From contig JAGXRQ010000043.1 in assembly GCA_018335675.1 (NCBI GenBank), positions 1-54,616 on the forward strand: 54,616 nt of DNA, in the 5' to 3' direction. A model generated the notes under the pieces. It did no database searches, was not told where the DNA came from, and saw only the letters and a program-made list of their open reading frames with translations. This DNA is from Bacteroidota bacterium. GTDB taxonomy: Bacteria; Bacteroidota; Bacteroidia; Bacteroidales; UBA7960. Each line of letters starts with the position of its first letter. Position 1 is the stretch's first letter. The position numbers and the translations under genes were made by a program. Below are positions 35,994 through 44,935 of the stretch, piece by piece.

Positions 35994-36400
35994 TGAATTA
36001 TTGGCTCGTTAAATCAGAACCAAATGCATTTTCATGGCAACAATTCGTTGCTGACGGAAAAACAATATGGGATGGTGTAAGAAACTATCAGGCGAGAAAC
36101 AATCTTATGGAAATGAAAAAAGACGACCTTGTCTTGTTTTATCATAGCGTATCCGAAAAACAAGTTGTTGGAATAGCCAAAGTTTCAAGAGAACACTTCC
36201 CCGACCCAACTATTGAAGACAAAAGATGGGTAGTAGTGGAAATGGTTCCCAATAAGGAATTAGCCAAGCCTGTGAGCCTTGAGCAAATTAAGAATGAAAA
36301 GAAATTATCAGAATTAGCCCTTGTCAAGCAATCAAGATTGTCGGTGATGCCATTGACGAAAGAGCAGTTTGACTTGATTGTTGGTTTGGGGAAGGTATAA
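35993..36400 (+). CDS. EVE domain protein
   Basis: 135 residues, essentially one EVE domain: YWLVKSEPNAFSWQQF, WDGVRNYQARNNL, DLVLFYHSV, VVGIAKVSREHFPDPT. EVE belongs to the PUA-like fold and is thought to bind modified bases in nucleic acids. The link to holA by a one-base overlap suggests a housekeeping nucleic-acid role and not defence. The stop codon is the first part of a GGTATAA repeat. Confidence 0.92.
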   Translation: MNYWLVKSEPNAFSWQQFVADGKTIWDGVRNYQARNNLMEMKKDDLVLFYHSVSEKQVVGIAKVSREHFPDPTIEDKRWVVVEMVPNKELAKPVSLEQIKNEKKLSELALVKQSRLSVMPLTKEQFDLIVGLGKV

Positions 36401-36462
36401 TGGTATAAGGGTATAAGGAAATAAGGGTATAAGGAAATAAGGAAATAAGGAAATAAGGATTA
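36393..36462. repeat. GGGTATAA / GGAAATAA tandem repeat
   Basis: About nine short units immediately at the end of the EVE gene, related to the GGGTATA heptamers near 5005 and (inverted) 33516. Confidence 0.8.
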
Positions 36463-36526
36463 GACATGTAAGACTCCAAATAATTAGGAGTTTCCAGAGT
36501 CATTATTCAGATGTTAATAAAGAAAC

Positions 36527-37063
36527 ATGAACTATTTAGACCTAATATTAATCCTTCCACTTGTATACGGCGCAATTAGAGGGTTTGCCAAAGGATTTAT
36601 TATAGAGGTTGCTTCTCTGGCAAGCTTGATAGTTGGGGTATTTATAGCAGTTTTGCTTTCTGATATTATTGGAGAAATCGCAGAGTCTATCATCGACTGG
36701 AACCCGATTATTGTTAAGATTGTTGTTTTTGCAGTTGCGCTTACTTTGGTAATTTTTATCGTTCACTTGATTGCTAAGTCGCTGGAAAAAATTGTTAAAA
36801 TAGCCGGTCTAGGCATATTTAACCGAATTGCTGGGTTGGTAGCCGGATTTCTGAAGATGGCGTTTTTCGTGAGTGTGATACTTATTTTGTTAAATAATAT
36901 AAATCTTACCGCCGGCAAAAAAGTTATTTCTGATGAGAATCGTGAAAATAGTTTGTTATATAATAGGCTTGAAAATTTTGCTCATTTTGTGCTTCCCGAC
37001 AAGGACTTTTTGCAGAGGTACAATATCTTCTCTTTTAAAAATGAATCTACTGGGAGCGACTGA
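36527..37063 (+). CDS. CvpA family membrane protein
   Basis: 178 residues with four hydrophobic helices. The start NYLDLILILPLVYGAIRGFAKGFIIEVASL is the CvpA signature (the conserved GxxxGF region), followed by GLGIFNRIAGLVAGFLK. CvpA is linked to colicin V production and envelope stress in E. coli; its exact role here is unknown. It converges with the class IV aminotransferase, with a gap of only 5 bases. Confidence 0.88.
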   Translation: MNYLDLILILPLVYGAIRGFAKGFIIEVASLASLIVGVFIAVLLSDIIGEIAESIIDWNPIIVKIVVFAVALTLVIFIVHLIAKSLEKIVKIAGLGIFNRIAGLVAGFLKMAFFVSVILILLNNINLTAGKKVISDENRENSLLYNRLENFAHFVLPDKDFLQRYNIFSFKNESTGSD

Positions 37064-37068
37064 AAAGT

Positions 37069-37908
37069 TTATATTTCGTTTTTTTTCTTTTTGATGTAGT
37101 CGTCAATTTGATTTTCAAGATCTTGCTGTATCTTTCTCATATAAGGATTATCCACAGAGTAAACGATACTATCAATTTGTCTTACAGGAAGTACTTTTCT
37201 GGAAGTCCCACTAATAAATACTGCATCAAATTCTGTTATTTCAGATGAATTTATTTTGCACTCTATAATGTTGATATTCAGATTTATGCAACCTGCGATA
37301 ATGTGTTTACGTGTAATTCCCGGCAATACATCTGAGGTAGGTGGAGTATAAACTTTGTTGCCTTTTATGAAGAACACATTAGATCTGCTTCCTTCAGTTA
37401 TGCATTTATTGTCATCAACAAGCAGCAATTCATAGCAATTCTGAGACGCTTTAATCTCATTCGCTTCTTGTCTGAAGCTGGTTACCATCACTTTTGCATT
37501 GGGATTCTCTCTGACGCCTTCAAATAGCTTTACACAAACACCATTTCTGAAATCATCTTCAGTCGGGTATTCATGAGGAGTTACGTAAATTAGAAACTCA
37601 GGTTTTTTATTTTCAATACTATTTTTAGAATAGGCAATTTTAATATTTCCGAAAGCTAATTTGTTGATTTCTATTAATTTATGTATTTGGGTGTAAATCT
37701 CTTTTTCTGAATAGGGTAGGAGAGAGTTTTGCAACGTAAATGTTTGAGACAGCCTCATTAAATGATCTTCAACAAACATTGGAGTATTTTTTATTACTCT
37801 CATTACTTCATAAATGTATGATTCATGAGATAAAAAGTTGTCACAAAAACTATTTACTGCTCTAATTTCAGCATTTGACAGATAATATTTCCCGGCAATT
37901 TCCTTCAT
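37069..37908 (-). CDS. class IV PLP-dependent aminotransferase/lyase
   Basis: 279 residues. Fold type IV features: PLP-binding Lys153 (NEIKASQNCYELLLVD), EGSRSNVFFIKG for the cofactor phosphate, and PPTSDVLPGITRKHII. This group holds branched-chain aminotransferase (IlvE), aminodeoxychorismate lyase (PabC) and D-amino-acid aminotransferase. The short length and divergent N-terminus favour a PabC-like or unassigned member over IlvE, but I cannot settle it. No pab or ilv gene is adjacent. Confidence 0.82.
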   Translation of the reverse strand: MKEIAGKYYLSNAEIRAVNSFCDNFLSHESYIYEVMRVIKNTPMFVEDHLMRLSQTFTLQNSLLPYSEKEIYTQIHKLIEINKLAFGNIKIAYSKNSIENKKPEFLIYVTPHEYPTEDDFRNGVCVKLFEGVRENPNAKVMVTSFRQEANEIKASQNCYELLLVDDNKCITEGSRSNVFFIKGNKVYTPPTSDVLPGITRKHIIAGCINLNINIIECKINSSEITEFDAVFISGTSRKVLPVRQIDSIVYSVDNPYMRKIQQDLENQIDDYIKKKKNEI

Positions 37909-37956
37909 ATTTGTAAAATTTCCTCAAACTCAGCTCTGAGCGGAGCCGAAGGGCAC

Positions 37957-39000
37957 CTAACTCTCTTCTTTATAGTAAATTTTGTAAAACTTTCTTCCCG
38001 ATTCATCTATTCCTTGCTCAATCATTTCACGATTTCCATGCACGTAAATATGGAAGTTTTTATCGAGCTTAATTACGCTCTTTATATATCTGGCTTGTTT
38101 TTTAACTGCCTGTTCGGAAATATCAAAATTTTCCGCAATATCCATATCATGCTCTCGTTGAAAGTCGTTTTTAAAACTTCTAAAAGCTTCAATAACTTCT
38201 GGTTGTTCTACAACTTCATTAGAAAAATCTTCTAGATCAAAACTGTCATTTTCCTTAAAAAATTGCACCGAGCGGTTTAGCATAGCAATTTGGTCGGCTT
38301 TAGAAACTTCAAATTTCTGGGGCAACTCTTTAGTTACAAAGTTTTTGCACATTTGCATAACACTTTGCGTATTGTAATATTCGTCTTTTCTCTGCCTTAG
38401 CTGAAGAAATTCATCAATCCAATAATGAGCTTCCTCCCCCTTGCTGCTGTTGTCTATAACCAAAGATACAAAACCGGTTTCTTTTTCAGTGTTAAACACT
38501 ATACATCCTTTGTCAAGCTTGTTTATGTTGACGCCTTTTTCACTTTGTATATTAAAGGATTCATCTAGTTGAGAGACTTTTAGGAAAGTGTCTTTTAGTT
38601 CGGATTTAAAAAGCCCAACAGCATCAAATCTTTCTTCATCTATCATGCAATTAGTGAAATATACAACGTAAAATTCACCGCCTTTTATTTTAGGATGAAG
38701 ACTTTTTTCGTACAAATGCGTTGCAAGATTTTCAGAATGTTTGTGTAAGGTAGCCGGATTAGTAAAGATTTCGGATACAAATCCATAAACTTCATTGAAT
38801 TTCAGGTCATTCTCATGATAAAAGCAATATGTTTCAACGGATTTGAATGATGAAACAAAATACTGAGTAAGCAGTTCTTTGAGGTTTTGGGAGACTTCCA
38901 TTCCTGCTGATGAGAGCACATAGCCTTCATCTGCTGATTTATTTCCTACTTTGTGTATGGAGAATACTTTTAAGCTAGTTTCTGCGAAATTAAATGTCAT
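37957..39000 (-). CDS. nucleoid-associated protein, NdpA/YejK family
   Basis: 347 residues, the typical length. The N-terminal HKVGNKSADEGYVLSSAGMEVSQNLKELLTQYFVSSFKS and the later YFTNCMIDEERFDAVGLFKSE agree with the NA37/NdpA family, which binds DNA on the nucleoid. VKKQARYIKSVIKLDKNFHIYVHGN near the C-terminus is also conserved. It begins about 70 bases beyond the tRNA-Arg gene on the same strand but is separated from it by a strong terminator (39018-39059). Confidence 0.85.
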   Translation of the reverse strand: MTFNFAETSLKVFSIHKVGNKSADEGYVLSSAGMEVSQNLKELLTQYFVSSFKSVETYCFYHENDLKFNEVYGFVSEIFTNPATLHKHSENLATHLYEKSLHPKIKGGEFYVVYFTNCMIDEERFDAVGLFKSELKDTFLKVSQLDESFNIQSEKGVNINKLDKGCIVFNTEKETGFVSLVIDNSSKGEEAHYWIDEFLQLRQRKDEYYNTQSVMQMCKNFVTKELPQKFEVSKADQIAMLNRSVQFFKENDSFDLEDFSNEVVEQPEVIEAFRSFKNDFQREHDMDIAENFDISEQAVKKQARYIKSVIKLDKNFHIYVHGNREMIEQGIDESGRKFYKIYYKEES

Positions 39001-39017
39001 GGCTCTGATTAAATTTA

Positions 39018-39059
39018 TTGCAAAAATAAAAAAGGTTCACCATTTATTGATGAACCTTT
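39018..39059 (-). terminator. terminator of the tRNA operon
   Basis: A perfect 9-bp stem (39031-39039 with 39051-39059) followed on the minus strand by a T-rich run (TTTATTTTTGC). It lies 14 bases beyond the 3' end of tRNA-Arg and before the NdpA gene. Confidence 0.8.
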
Positions 39060-39073
39060 TCTTATGTGTCTCG

Positions 39074-39147
39074 TGATTCCGACAGGATTCGAACCTGTGA
39101 CCCACAGCTTAGAAGGCTGTTGCTCTATCCAGCTGAGCTACGGAACC
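39074..39147 (-). tRNA. tRNA-Arg (TCT)
   Basis: 74 bases. Acceptor GGTTCCG/CGGAATC with one G-U pair, A as discriminator. The anticodon loop CTTCTAA gives TCT, reading AGA. It is the last gene of a three-tRNA operon. Confidence 0.95.
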
Positions 39148-39158
39148 CAGTATTATTG

Positions 39159-39232
39159 TCGGGGTGGCAGGATTCGAACCTACGGCCTCCTGCTCCCAAA
39201 GCAGGCGCGATACCGGACTACGCTACACCCCG
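39159..39232 (-). tRNA. tRNA-Pro (TGG)
   Basis: 74 bases. Acceptor CGGGGTG/CACCCCG, A as discriminator. The anticodon loop TTTGGGA gives TGG. It is the middle gene of the operon. Confidence 0.95.
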
Positions 39233-39242
39233 AATTTTTCCT

Positions 39243-39330
<88 letters not shown>

Positions 39331-39432
39331 GTGATTCGATTTCCTTATCTCACATACCCAAATCATTGACGATTAAAGGCTCAGGACGGAATTATATCAG
39401 TATCTTTAAGATCTTTTTGTTTTTTGAGAGTG

Positions 39433-39462
39433 CAAAGATAGTTATTATATCTATACTCGCAA
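39433..39462 (-). promoter_or_regulatory. Bacteroidota-type promoter of the tRNA operon
   Basis: Minus strand TTG (39460-39462), 19-base spacer, TATCTTTG (39433-39440), an exact consensus. The expected start lies about 95 bases before tRNA-Ser, leaving a leader to be trimmed by processing. Confidence 0.8.
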
Positions 39463-39548
39463 GTATATAGGTAACTTTTTTGATTATTTTTTGTTGAGAC
39501 TTGTGTTGTCGTGGTATTTGATTAAAGTAATAGTTAGAAATTGATGTT

Positions 39549-41141
39549 TCAATCTTCAATACACATCAATCCATAATACAGTGAAAAGAAGAGAAGGAAA
39601 TTTAAGCCAACAGCTGAATCTATTGGGCTCAGACTGAAAATTGAGACGAGGAAGATAATACACAGAATTTTGAAATGGATGTGCTTGAGTGCATTTGATT
39701 TTTTTATAAAAAAGTATATCTGAGACGAAATTATAATAAGTCCGATTATTCCAACCATCAGCAATATGCTTAAGATCTGATTATGGGGTTTCATATTTCT
39801 GTTTTCCAATGAGGAATTGATTTTTGTAAGTCCATAATCTAGTGCTTCCAAAATGTCGCCTGTTCCCCATCCCAGCAAAGGGAGTTCTTTAAATGCAGCC
39901 CAAGAGGCTCTCCAGAGATCCATTCTTTGTGTTAATGTATGTCCGCTTGGATTTCCAGTTCTGTTATATTCTTGAACCTCCCATAATACTTTATGAATTC
40001 TTACTAATGGATGAGGCCACTGTAAGTATAAATAATTTGCAATTCCGTTTTCAATGGCTGAAATTTCCTCGTCAGTAAGAGAACTAAGACTTTCTCTATC
40101 CTTCCGCAAACCTTTCGAAGTTAGATATCTATATGCTGTAAATTGAATTTTCTGTCCTGTAGCTCCTCTGTCGTAAAAATTAAAGTTGCTTCTTTCTTCC
40201 CAAGCTTCTCTCAACTCATTTTCTGCCACATAGTAAAAAATGAAATACCCGTTTTCCCTTGCAGGGTTAAGAGAGTTGTGATTGTATTTATTGCCTTCTT
40301 TGGTGAGTTCTTTCATTTCCTCATTATCGGGATTAATTTTCCGAGTTAGTGGCGATGCAATTGTAAATGCAATTATAAATACAAAAACAGCTAATGCTAA
40401 TATCGTCAATATTGCAATAACTTTTTTTACAATGCCTTTTGTGAAAAAGATATACCTGAAACTATAATAGGCAATTACTACAATCAAACATAGTAACCCT
40501 GTGAGTGAACTTAGGAGCAATAAATAGAAAAGCAACCATAATGATGCAATTAAAGATGCATAAAACCATTTTTTATTATGTGTGATTTTTCTGATAGCAT
40601 CCGGCATCATAAATATTACCAACACTATCATCATACTTAAATATATATGAACAACAAAGGGCGACAATTCTCTAGTGTCAATAATTTCTTTCGTAAGATA
40701 AAAGTATGTCCCGATTAGTGTTGTTACTAAAACAGATAGTGAGAAGATTATCGGAAGCGCTAATAATCTTTCTTTGCTTAAAGCTTTACTTGATGCTATT
40801 ATGAATGTTAGTCCGAATATTGGCAATTTATTTTGAAGTTCAAATCCCAAACCATTTTTCCAATTGCTTGTCCATATCATTCCAACAATATAAACCAAAT
40901 ATATTGAAGCTAGTATTATGGCAGGTTTGTTATTAAGAAACCTCTGTATTTTTTCTTTGTAATTGCGTTCAGCTAGCCAATTAATCGACATTAGCAGCAA
41001 AGAGACGCTAATCATAAAATATGAAGTTGGAAGAGATGCTATAAGCAAGCAAAGGCAAATGAAATATATTAGCTGATGAACCGACTCATTTTGATTTTTT
41101 GAAAAAATAGTCTTAATAATACTGTTCATTTTTTGTATCAA
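39549..41141 (-). CDS. O-antigen ligase/polymerase-like membrane protein
   Basis: 530 residues with about 11 hydrophobic helices and one large periplasmic loop (~270-410). The Wzy_C region is recognisable: DLWRASWAAFKELPLLGWGTGDILEAL, followed by MKPHNQILSILLMVGIIGLII with the conserved His. Such proteins join or polymerise glycans at the periplasmic face of the inner membrane. It starts 5 bases after the Stealth gene stop on the same strand, so the two form an operon. Ligase versus polymerase cannot be decided. Confidence 0.85.
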   Translation of the reverse strand: MIQKMNSIIKTIFSKNQNESVHQLIYFICLCLLIASLPTSYFMISVSLLLMSINWLAERNYKEKIQRFLNNKPAIILASIYLVYIVGMIWTSNWKNGLGFELQNKLPIFGLTFIIASSKALSKERLLALPIIFSLSVLVTTLIGTYFYLTKEIIDTRELSPFVVHIYLSMMIVLVIFMMPDAIRKITHNKKWFYASLIASLWLLFYLLLLSSLTGLLCLIVVIAYYSFRYIFFTKGIVKKVIAILTILALAVFVFIIAFTIASPLTRKINPDNEEMKELTKEGNKYNHNSLNPARENGYFIFYYVAENELREAWEERSNFNFYDRGATGQKIQFTAYRYLTSKGLRKDRESLSSLTDEEISAIENGIANYLYLQWPHPLVRIHKVLWEVQEYNRTGNPSGHTLTQRMDLWRASWAAFKELPLLGWGTGDILEALDYGLTKINSSLENRNMKPHNQILSILLMVGIIGLIIISSQIYFFIKKSNALKHIHFKILCIIFLVSIFSLSPIDSAVGLNFLLFFSLYYGLMCIED

Positions 41142-41146
41142 TATTT

Positions 41147-42163
41147 CTATTGTTTTAACTCTAGTATATCTTCAAGCCAGGAAAAAACTTTGTCTATATC
41201 TTCTTGTGTGCATATATCAAGGCTCTGAACACAAAGGAATTTGATGTTTTCATTGCTTTTGCATAAAGCAATTTTGTTATCCACATATTTCTTGTGTCTC
41301 TTGAAAGGCTGTAAATATGCAACATCAGGCTTCTTTATACTGATACCTCCATTTTTAAGTTCAAGGTGATATAGTAACGAAATAAAGTTGAATTGATTGT
41401 GATTCTTGAATTTGTGTATTATGTTTTTCGCAATAATCTCTCTGTTATTATTGAAGAAATTCTCGGCTGTTTCTTTTCTTAGTGCAAATGGGGTATGATT
41501 AATGCAAAAATATTTTGTTTTATAACCTGCAATTTTGGCTGCCTGCCATTGTCCCATATGATAAGATGCTCTCGGCTGAAAAGTTTTATCAAAAATTATG
41601 TATTTCATAAAGAACTTTTTAGCATTTTGCCAAATCACTCTTAGCCAGGGCGCAGTATGCCATCTTCCAAGTAAAACCGGTTTATCGTCAGCAAACCAAT
41701 CTTGTCGCTTAGTTTCTCTTATCAGAAAAGTATCATCATTGAAGTAAATGAAGTTATCCGACAAATCATTAATCCTCCACATAATTGTTTCAATAGATCT
41801 GCTGCTAAATGTTGGAAGCTCTTTTTCAAATCCGGCAAATATTTCTTTGTGGTCAATTATTTTAATATCTGTAATCCTTTCAGGATAGAATTTTTTGATG
41901 TCATTGTGTAATTGAGGGTCTTGATTATCGGTTATTATAAAAATATTTCTTACAAACGGAGCGAATTTAAGAATAGACAAAAGGCAATATTTGATTTCAT
42001 TTACGCTTGCAAATCTTGTTTGATGGGCACCCGGGATTTTATTGCGATTGGTTTCTTTTAAAAATGCCGACATCTTTTTTATGTGCTGAGGGTCACTGCC
42101 ATCAACCCAGGTAATCACCGCATCGATAGGAGTGGTATGGTTTGTATGGATGTTGCCGGTCAT
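41147..42163 (-). CDS. Stealth-family capsular polysaccharide phosphotransferase
   Basis: 338 residues. Conserved Stealth regions are present: DAVITWVDGSDP (14-25), then RFASVNEIKYCLLSILKFAPFVRNIFIITDNQDP, then FIYFNDDTFL. Members transfer hexose-1-phosphate to make phosphodiester-linked surface glycans. No signal peptide, so it acts in the cytoplasm on a lipid-linked or nucleotide-sugar substrate. It precedes the ligase-like gene in the same transcript and is divergent from the glycosyltransferase at 42230. Confidence 0.9.
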   Translation of the reverse strand: MTGNIHTNHTTPIDAVITWVDGSDPQHIKKMSAFLKETNRNKIPGAHQTRFASVNEIKYCLLSILKFAPFVRNIFIITDNQDPQLHNDIKKFYPERITDIKIIDHKEIFAGFEKELPTFSSRSIETIMWRINDLSDNFIYFNDDTFLIRETKRQDWFADDKPVLLGRWHTAPWLRVIWQNAKKFFMKYIIFDKTFQPRASYHMGQWQAAKIAGYKTKYFCINHTPFALRKETAENFFNNNREIIAKNIIHKFKNHNQFNFISLLYHLELKNGGISIKKPDVAYLQPFKRHKKYVDNKIALCKSNENIKFLCVQSLDICTQEDIDKVFSWLEDILELKQ

Positions 42164-42229
42164 TTTTTTTCACAAAGGTATGGCTTTTATTAAATTTTTC
42201 GCAACTTTGCCGTCAACAAATTCTGTGTA

Positions 42230-43078
42230 ATGGAAAACTCCTATCCCAAAAAAATCTGTGTCATTTCAATGGTGCGTAATGATAATTTCTTTACGCCAAA
42301 ATGGATAGATTATTATGGTAAGCAGTTTGGTTTTGAAAATCTTTTTCTTGTTTTGGATGGGATGGATCAGCCTTTGCCTGAAAAGCATAAGAGTATAAAC
42401 ATTATACAAAAAACTCACATAAAATTAACCCGTTCAAAGGGCGACAGATATAGGGCGGGTTTAGTGTCTCAGATTGCAAAAGACCTTTTCAATAAGTATG
42501 ATATTGTTATTGCACTTGACATTGATGAATTTCTCGTAGTGGACCCTAATTGCGGTAAAACACTTTCAGAATATCTCCAAAAACCTATTAAATGGTCATC
42601 TTTGTCAGCTCTTGGATTGGATGTTGGGCAGCATAAAGAGTTGGAATCTCAAATTGATTCTAGCAAACCATTCTTGAGTCAGAGAAGATTTGCCCATGTA
42701 TCTTCTCGCTATACCAAAGCGATTGTGGCTACAAAGCCTGTTAGATGGGGGTCTGGTTTTCACCGTGTAAAGGGAAAAAATTTCCATATCGATACTAATC
42801 TATATTTATTCCATTTTGGAATGATAGATTATCTTCAATGTCAAAATAAGATTAATGATAAAGATTTAAACGACAGTGGTTGGACAGGTCATTTTAACAG
42901 AAGGTTTTATCTTTTTGAATTAATTATAAACAGCAAACCTATAGATGCCGATGAATTTTTTCCCAAAGCTAGAAGACGACAATCATTATTCAGACCAATT
43001 TATGCTTTAAATAAACCCGGCATGTTAAAAGAAAAACCGGTAATAATAATCCCAGAAAGGTTTAGAGAGATGGTTTAG
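42230..43078 (+). CDS. family 2-like glycosyltransferase (Glyco_tranf_2_4 type)
   Basis: 282 residues. The N-terminal KICVISMVRNDNFFTPKWIDYYGKQFG is typical of this branch, and ALDIDEFLVVDP supplies the acidic donor-binding motif. GSGFHRVKG and LYLFHFGMIDY follow as in related proteins. It is divergent from the Stealth/ligase operon, so the three probably serve one surface polysaccharide. Donor and acceptor are unknown. Confidence 0.85.
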   Translation: MENSYPKKICVISMVRNDNFFTPKWIDYYGKQFGFENLFLVLDGMDQPLPEKHKSINIIQKTHIKLTRSKGDRYRAGLVSQIAKDLFNKYDIVIALDIDEFLVVDPNCGKTLSEYLQKPIKWSSLSALGLDVGQHKELESQIDSSKPFLSQRRFAHVSSRYTKAIVATKPVRWGSGFHRVKGKNFHIDTNLYLFHFGMIDYLQCQNKINDKDLNDSGWTGHFNRRFYLFELIINSKPIDADEFFPKARRRQSLFRPIYALNKPGMLKEKPVIIIPERFREMV

Positions 43079-43090
43079 TGCTTGATAGCT

Positions 43091-43801
43091 CTAATATCCT
43101 AAATACCTATAATACTTGCTCTGAATATCTTTAACATCATCAAGCTTAAAATTAATGCTGTAAACCCTTATCAAGTCTTTTATTTGTTTTTTATCATATA
43201 CAAATGCAAGCGCAGCATCAAAATAAAAACAACAGGTGTCCATTTTTACTTGTTTTGTAACTCTTTTTAATGATTCCCAATCAATTTGCTCAGGTAAAAC
43301 GAAGTATGCATGATGCGGCTCGTCTTTGTCAATATAAACATTATCGCTCTGATATTCAAGGTTGAAAAACTTCCTAAGCTTAATCATTGCCATTTCATTA
43401 TGGATTTTAATTGATTTCTTTTTAAACATTATACCCTCTTCCATATAGAGCTTTTGCAATGAGCTTACATGTGCATATTGCTGTAAGTTCTTCACCCTTA
43501 TAGCTTGACATATATTCCCAAAAACTGTAATACTTCCGGGGACTGCATCGAAAGAATGTTTGAAATGCTTTTTAATGTTTTGAGTAGATCTCATTATACT
43601 CTCAAACGAATAATACCCATTCAAAGTTAAATAGAGATGTTGAGGCTTTTGTGCACTTGGTTCCTGACTGTAATATCCAAAATAAGGAGATGCTGCTTCC
43701 AAAACGCAGGTGTTTGGCAATAATATATCATCTTGGACACAATTTAGAGCTTCTTCTTTTATTAATCCGCCAAACCTTTCAATGGTTGTTGTTGTTTCCA
43801 T
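43091..43801 (-). CDS. unrecognised protein, 236 residues
   Basis: I do not recognise this family. It has no signal peptide, membrane segment or clear catalytic motif. It opens with an unusual METTTTIERFGG and is a balanced soluble a/b-type sequence. DEPHHAYFVLPEQIDWESLKRVTKQVKMDTCCFYFDAALAFVYDKKQIKDLIRVYS looks like a structured C-terminal domain. Codon use resembles its neighbours and the frame is clean, so it is very probably real. It converges with the glycosyltransferase (12-base gap) and is divergent from accD. Confidence 0.75.
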   Translation of the reverse strand: METTTTIERFGGLIKEEALNCVQDDILLPNTCVLEAASPYFGYYSQEPSAQKPQHLYLTLNGYYSFESIMRSTQNIKKHFKHSFDAVPGSITVFGNICQAIRVKNLQQYAHVSSLQKLYMEEGIMFKKKSIKIHNEMAMIKLRKFFNLEYQSDNVYIDKDEPHHAYFVLPEQIDWESLKRVTKQVKMDTCCFYFDAALAFVYDKKQIKDLIRVYSINFKLDDVKDIQSKYYRYLGY

Positions 43802-44092
43802 AATGTAGTTTTTGATGGTTAGTTATCAAATATACAACATTTGTTTAATAAAAGCAAGTTGCTGATAATGAATGTTTGAAAATAGTTTTGAGTTCTCTCA
43901 AAGTTATTTTAAATATAAATGCTTCATTGTTTTTAATAAATTTGCACTCTGGATTTTTAAACACATTATAAAAAATAATAAAATCATTATCGCAGTTGTA
44001 TATTGTTGTAATTTTAACGTTCTGAATAAAAAAATGCACAGTGTAGTTGATAATTATTTACTGTGTGACTTTGTAACCTGTAACTTTATAAT

Positions 44093-44923
44093 ATGGCCTG
44101 GTTTATAAAAGATGAAACAATAAAAAAGCCCTCAAGCAAAAGTTTGTGGGTTAAATGCAAAAAATGTTCTTCTCATGTTTATGATGTTGAATGGAAAGAA
44201 AACCTCAACGTTTGTCCAATTTGCAATTTTCATGGAAGTATAACTTCCCGTCAAAGGGCGGATCTTATATTTGATAAGGGTTCCTTTAATGAGTTGTTTG
44301 CAAATATTGGTCCGGTCGACTCTCTGAAGTTTGTTGACCTTAAAGGCAGCTATAAAGATAAATTTGAAGAAAACAAGAAAAAGGCCGGAATTAATGAGGC
44401 TGTTCTTACAGGTCATGGCAAAATTAACGGTATTAAAGCTGTTGCTTCTATAATGGATTTTCGTTTTCTTGGAGGTAGCCTTGGTAGTGGTACTGGTGAG
44501 AAAATTCTTCAGGGCGCAAATTTTGCTCTCGAACATAAAATGCCGTATATAGTATTTTCCGAATCAGGTGGTGCAAGAATGCAGGAAGGTGTTTTGTCTT
44601 TAATGCAGATGGCGAAAACATGCTCAGGTGTTGCAAAGTTGAATAAGAAAAACATTCCGTTTATTTCTGTTTTGGTGAATCCTACCACCGGAGGTGTTAC
44701 TGCAAGCTATGCTATGATGGGTGATATTAATATAGCCGAACCATTTGCCGTAATTGGTTTTGCCGGTAGAAGAGTTATTGAGCAAACAATAGGGGAGAAG
44801 CTGCCTGATGATTTTCAAACTGCTGAATATCTTTTAGAGCATGGTTTTGTTGATGCAATTGTTAACAGAAAAGATATGAAAGATTATCTGAGCAACGTTT
44901 TAAGTTATTATAACCTTAAGTAA
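44093..44923 (+). CDS. accD: acetyl-CoA carboxylase carboxyltransferase subunit beta
   Basis: 276 residues. The N-terminal zinc ribbon has Cys22, Cys25, Cys41 and Cys44 (CKKC...CPIC), which identifies AccD. The crotonase-like core shows MDFRFLGGSLGSGTGEK, FSESGGARMQEG and VLVNPTTGGVTASYAMMGD. With AccA it transfers CO2 from carboxybiotin to acetyl-CoA, the first step of fatty acid synthesis. accA follows after 12 bases. The 291-base gap upstream is AT-rich and holds no gene. Confidence 0.96.
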   Translation: MAWFIKDETIKKPSSKSLWVKCKKCSSHVYDVEWKENLNVCPICNFHGSITSRQRADLIFDKGSFNELFANIGPVDSLKFVDLKGSYKDKFEENKKKAGINEAVLTGHGKINGIKAVASIMDFRFLGGSLGSGTGEKILQGANFALEHKMPYIVFSESGGARMQEGVLSLMQMAKTCSGVAKLNKKNIPFISVLVNPTTGGVTASYAMMGDINIAEPFAVIGFAGRRVIEQTIGEKLPDDFQTAEYLLEHGFVDAIVNRKDMKDYLSNVLSYYNLK

Positions 44924-44935
44924 AAAGTTCTGAAT

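Noticed and set aside
35993-36400. EVE protein as a defence component
   Set aside because: It overlaps holA and sits in a replication/nucleotide gene group, with no nuclease or ATPase partner.
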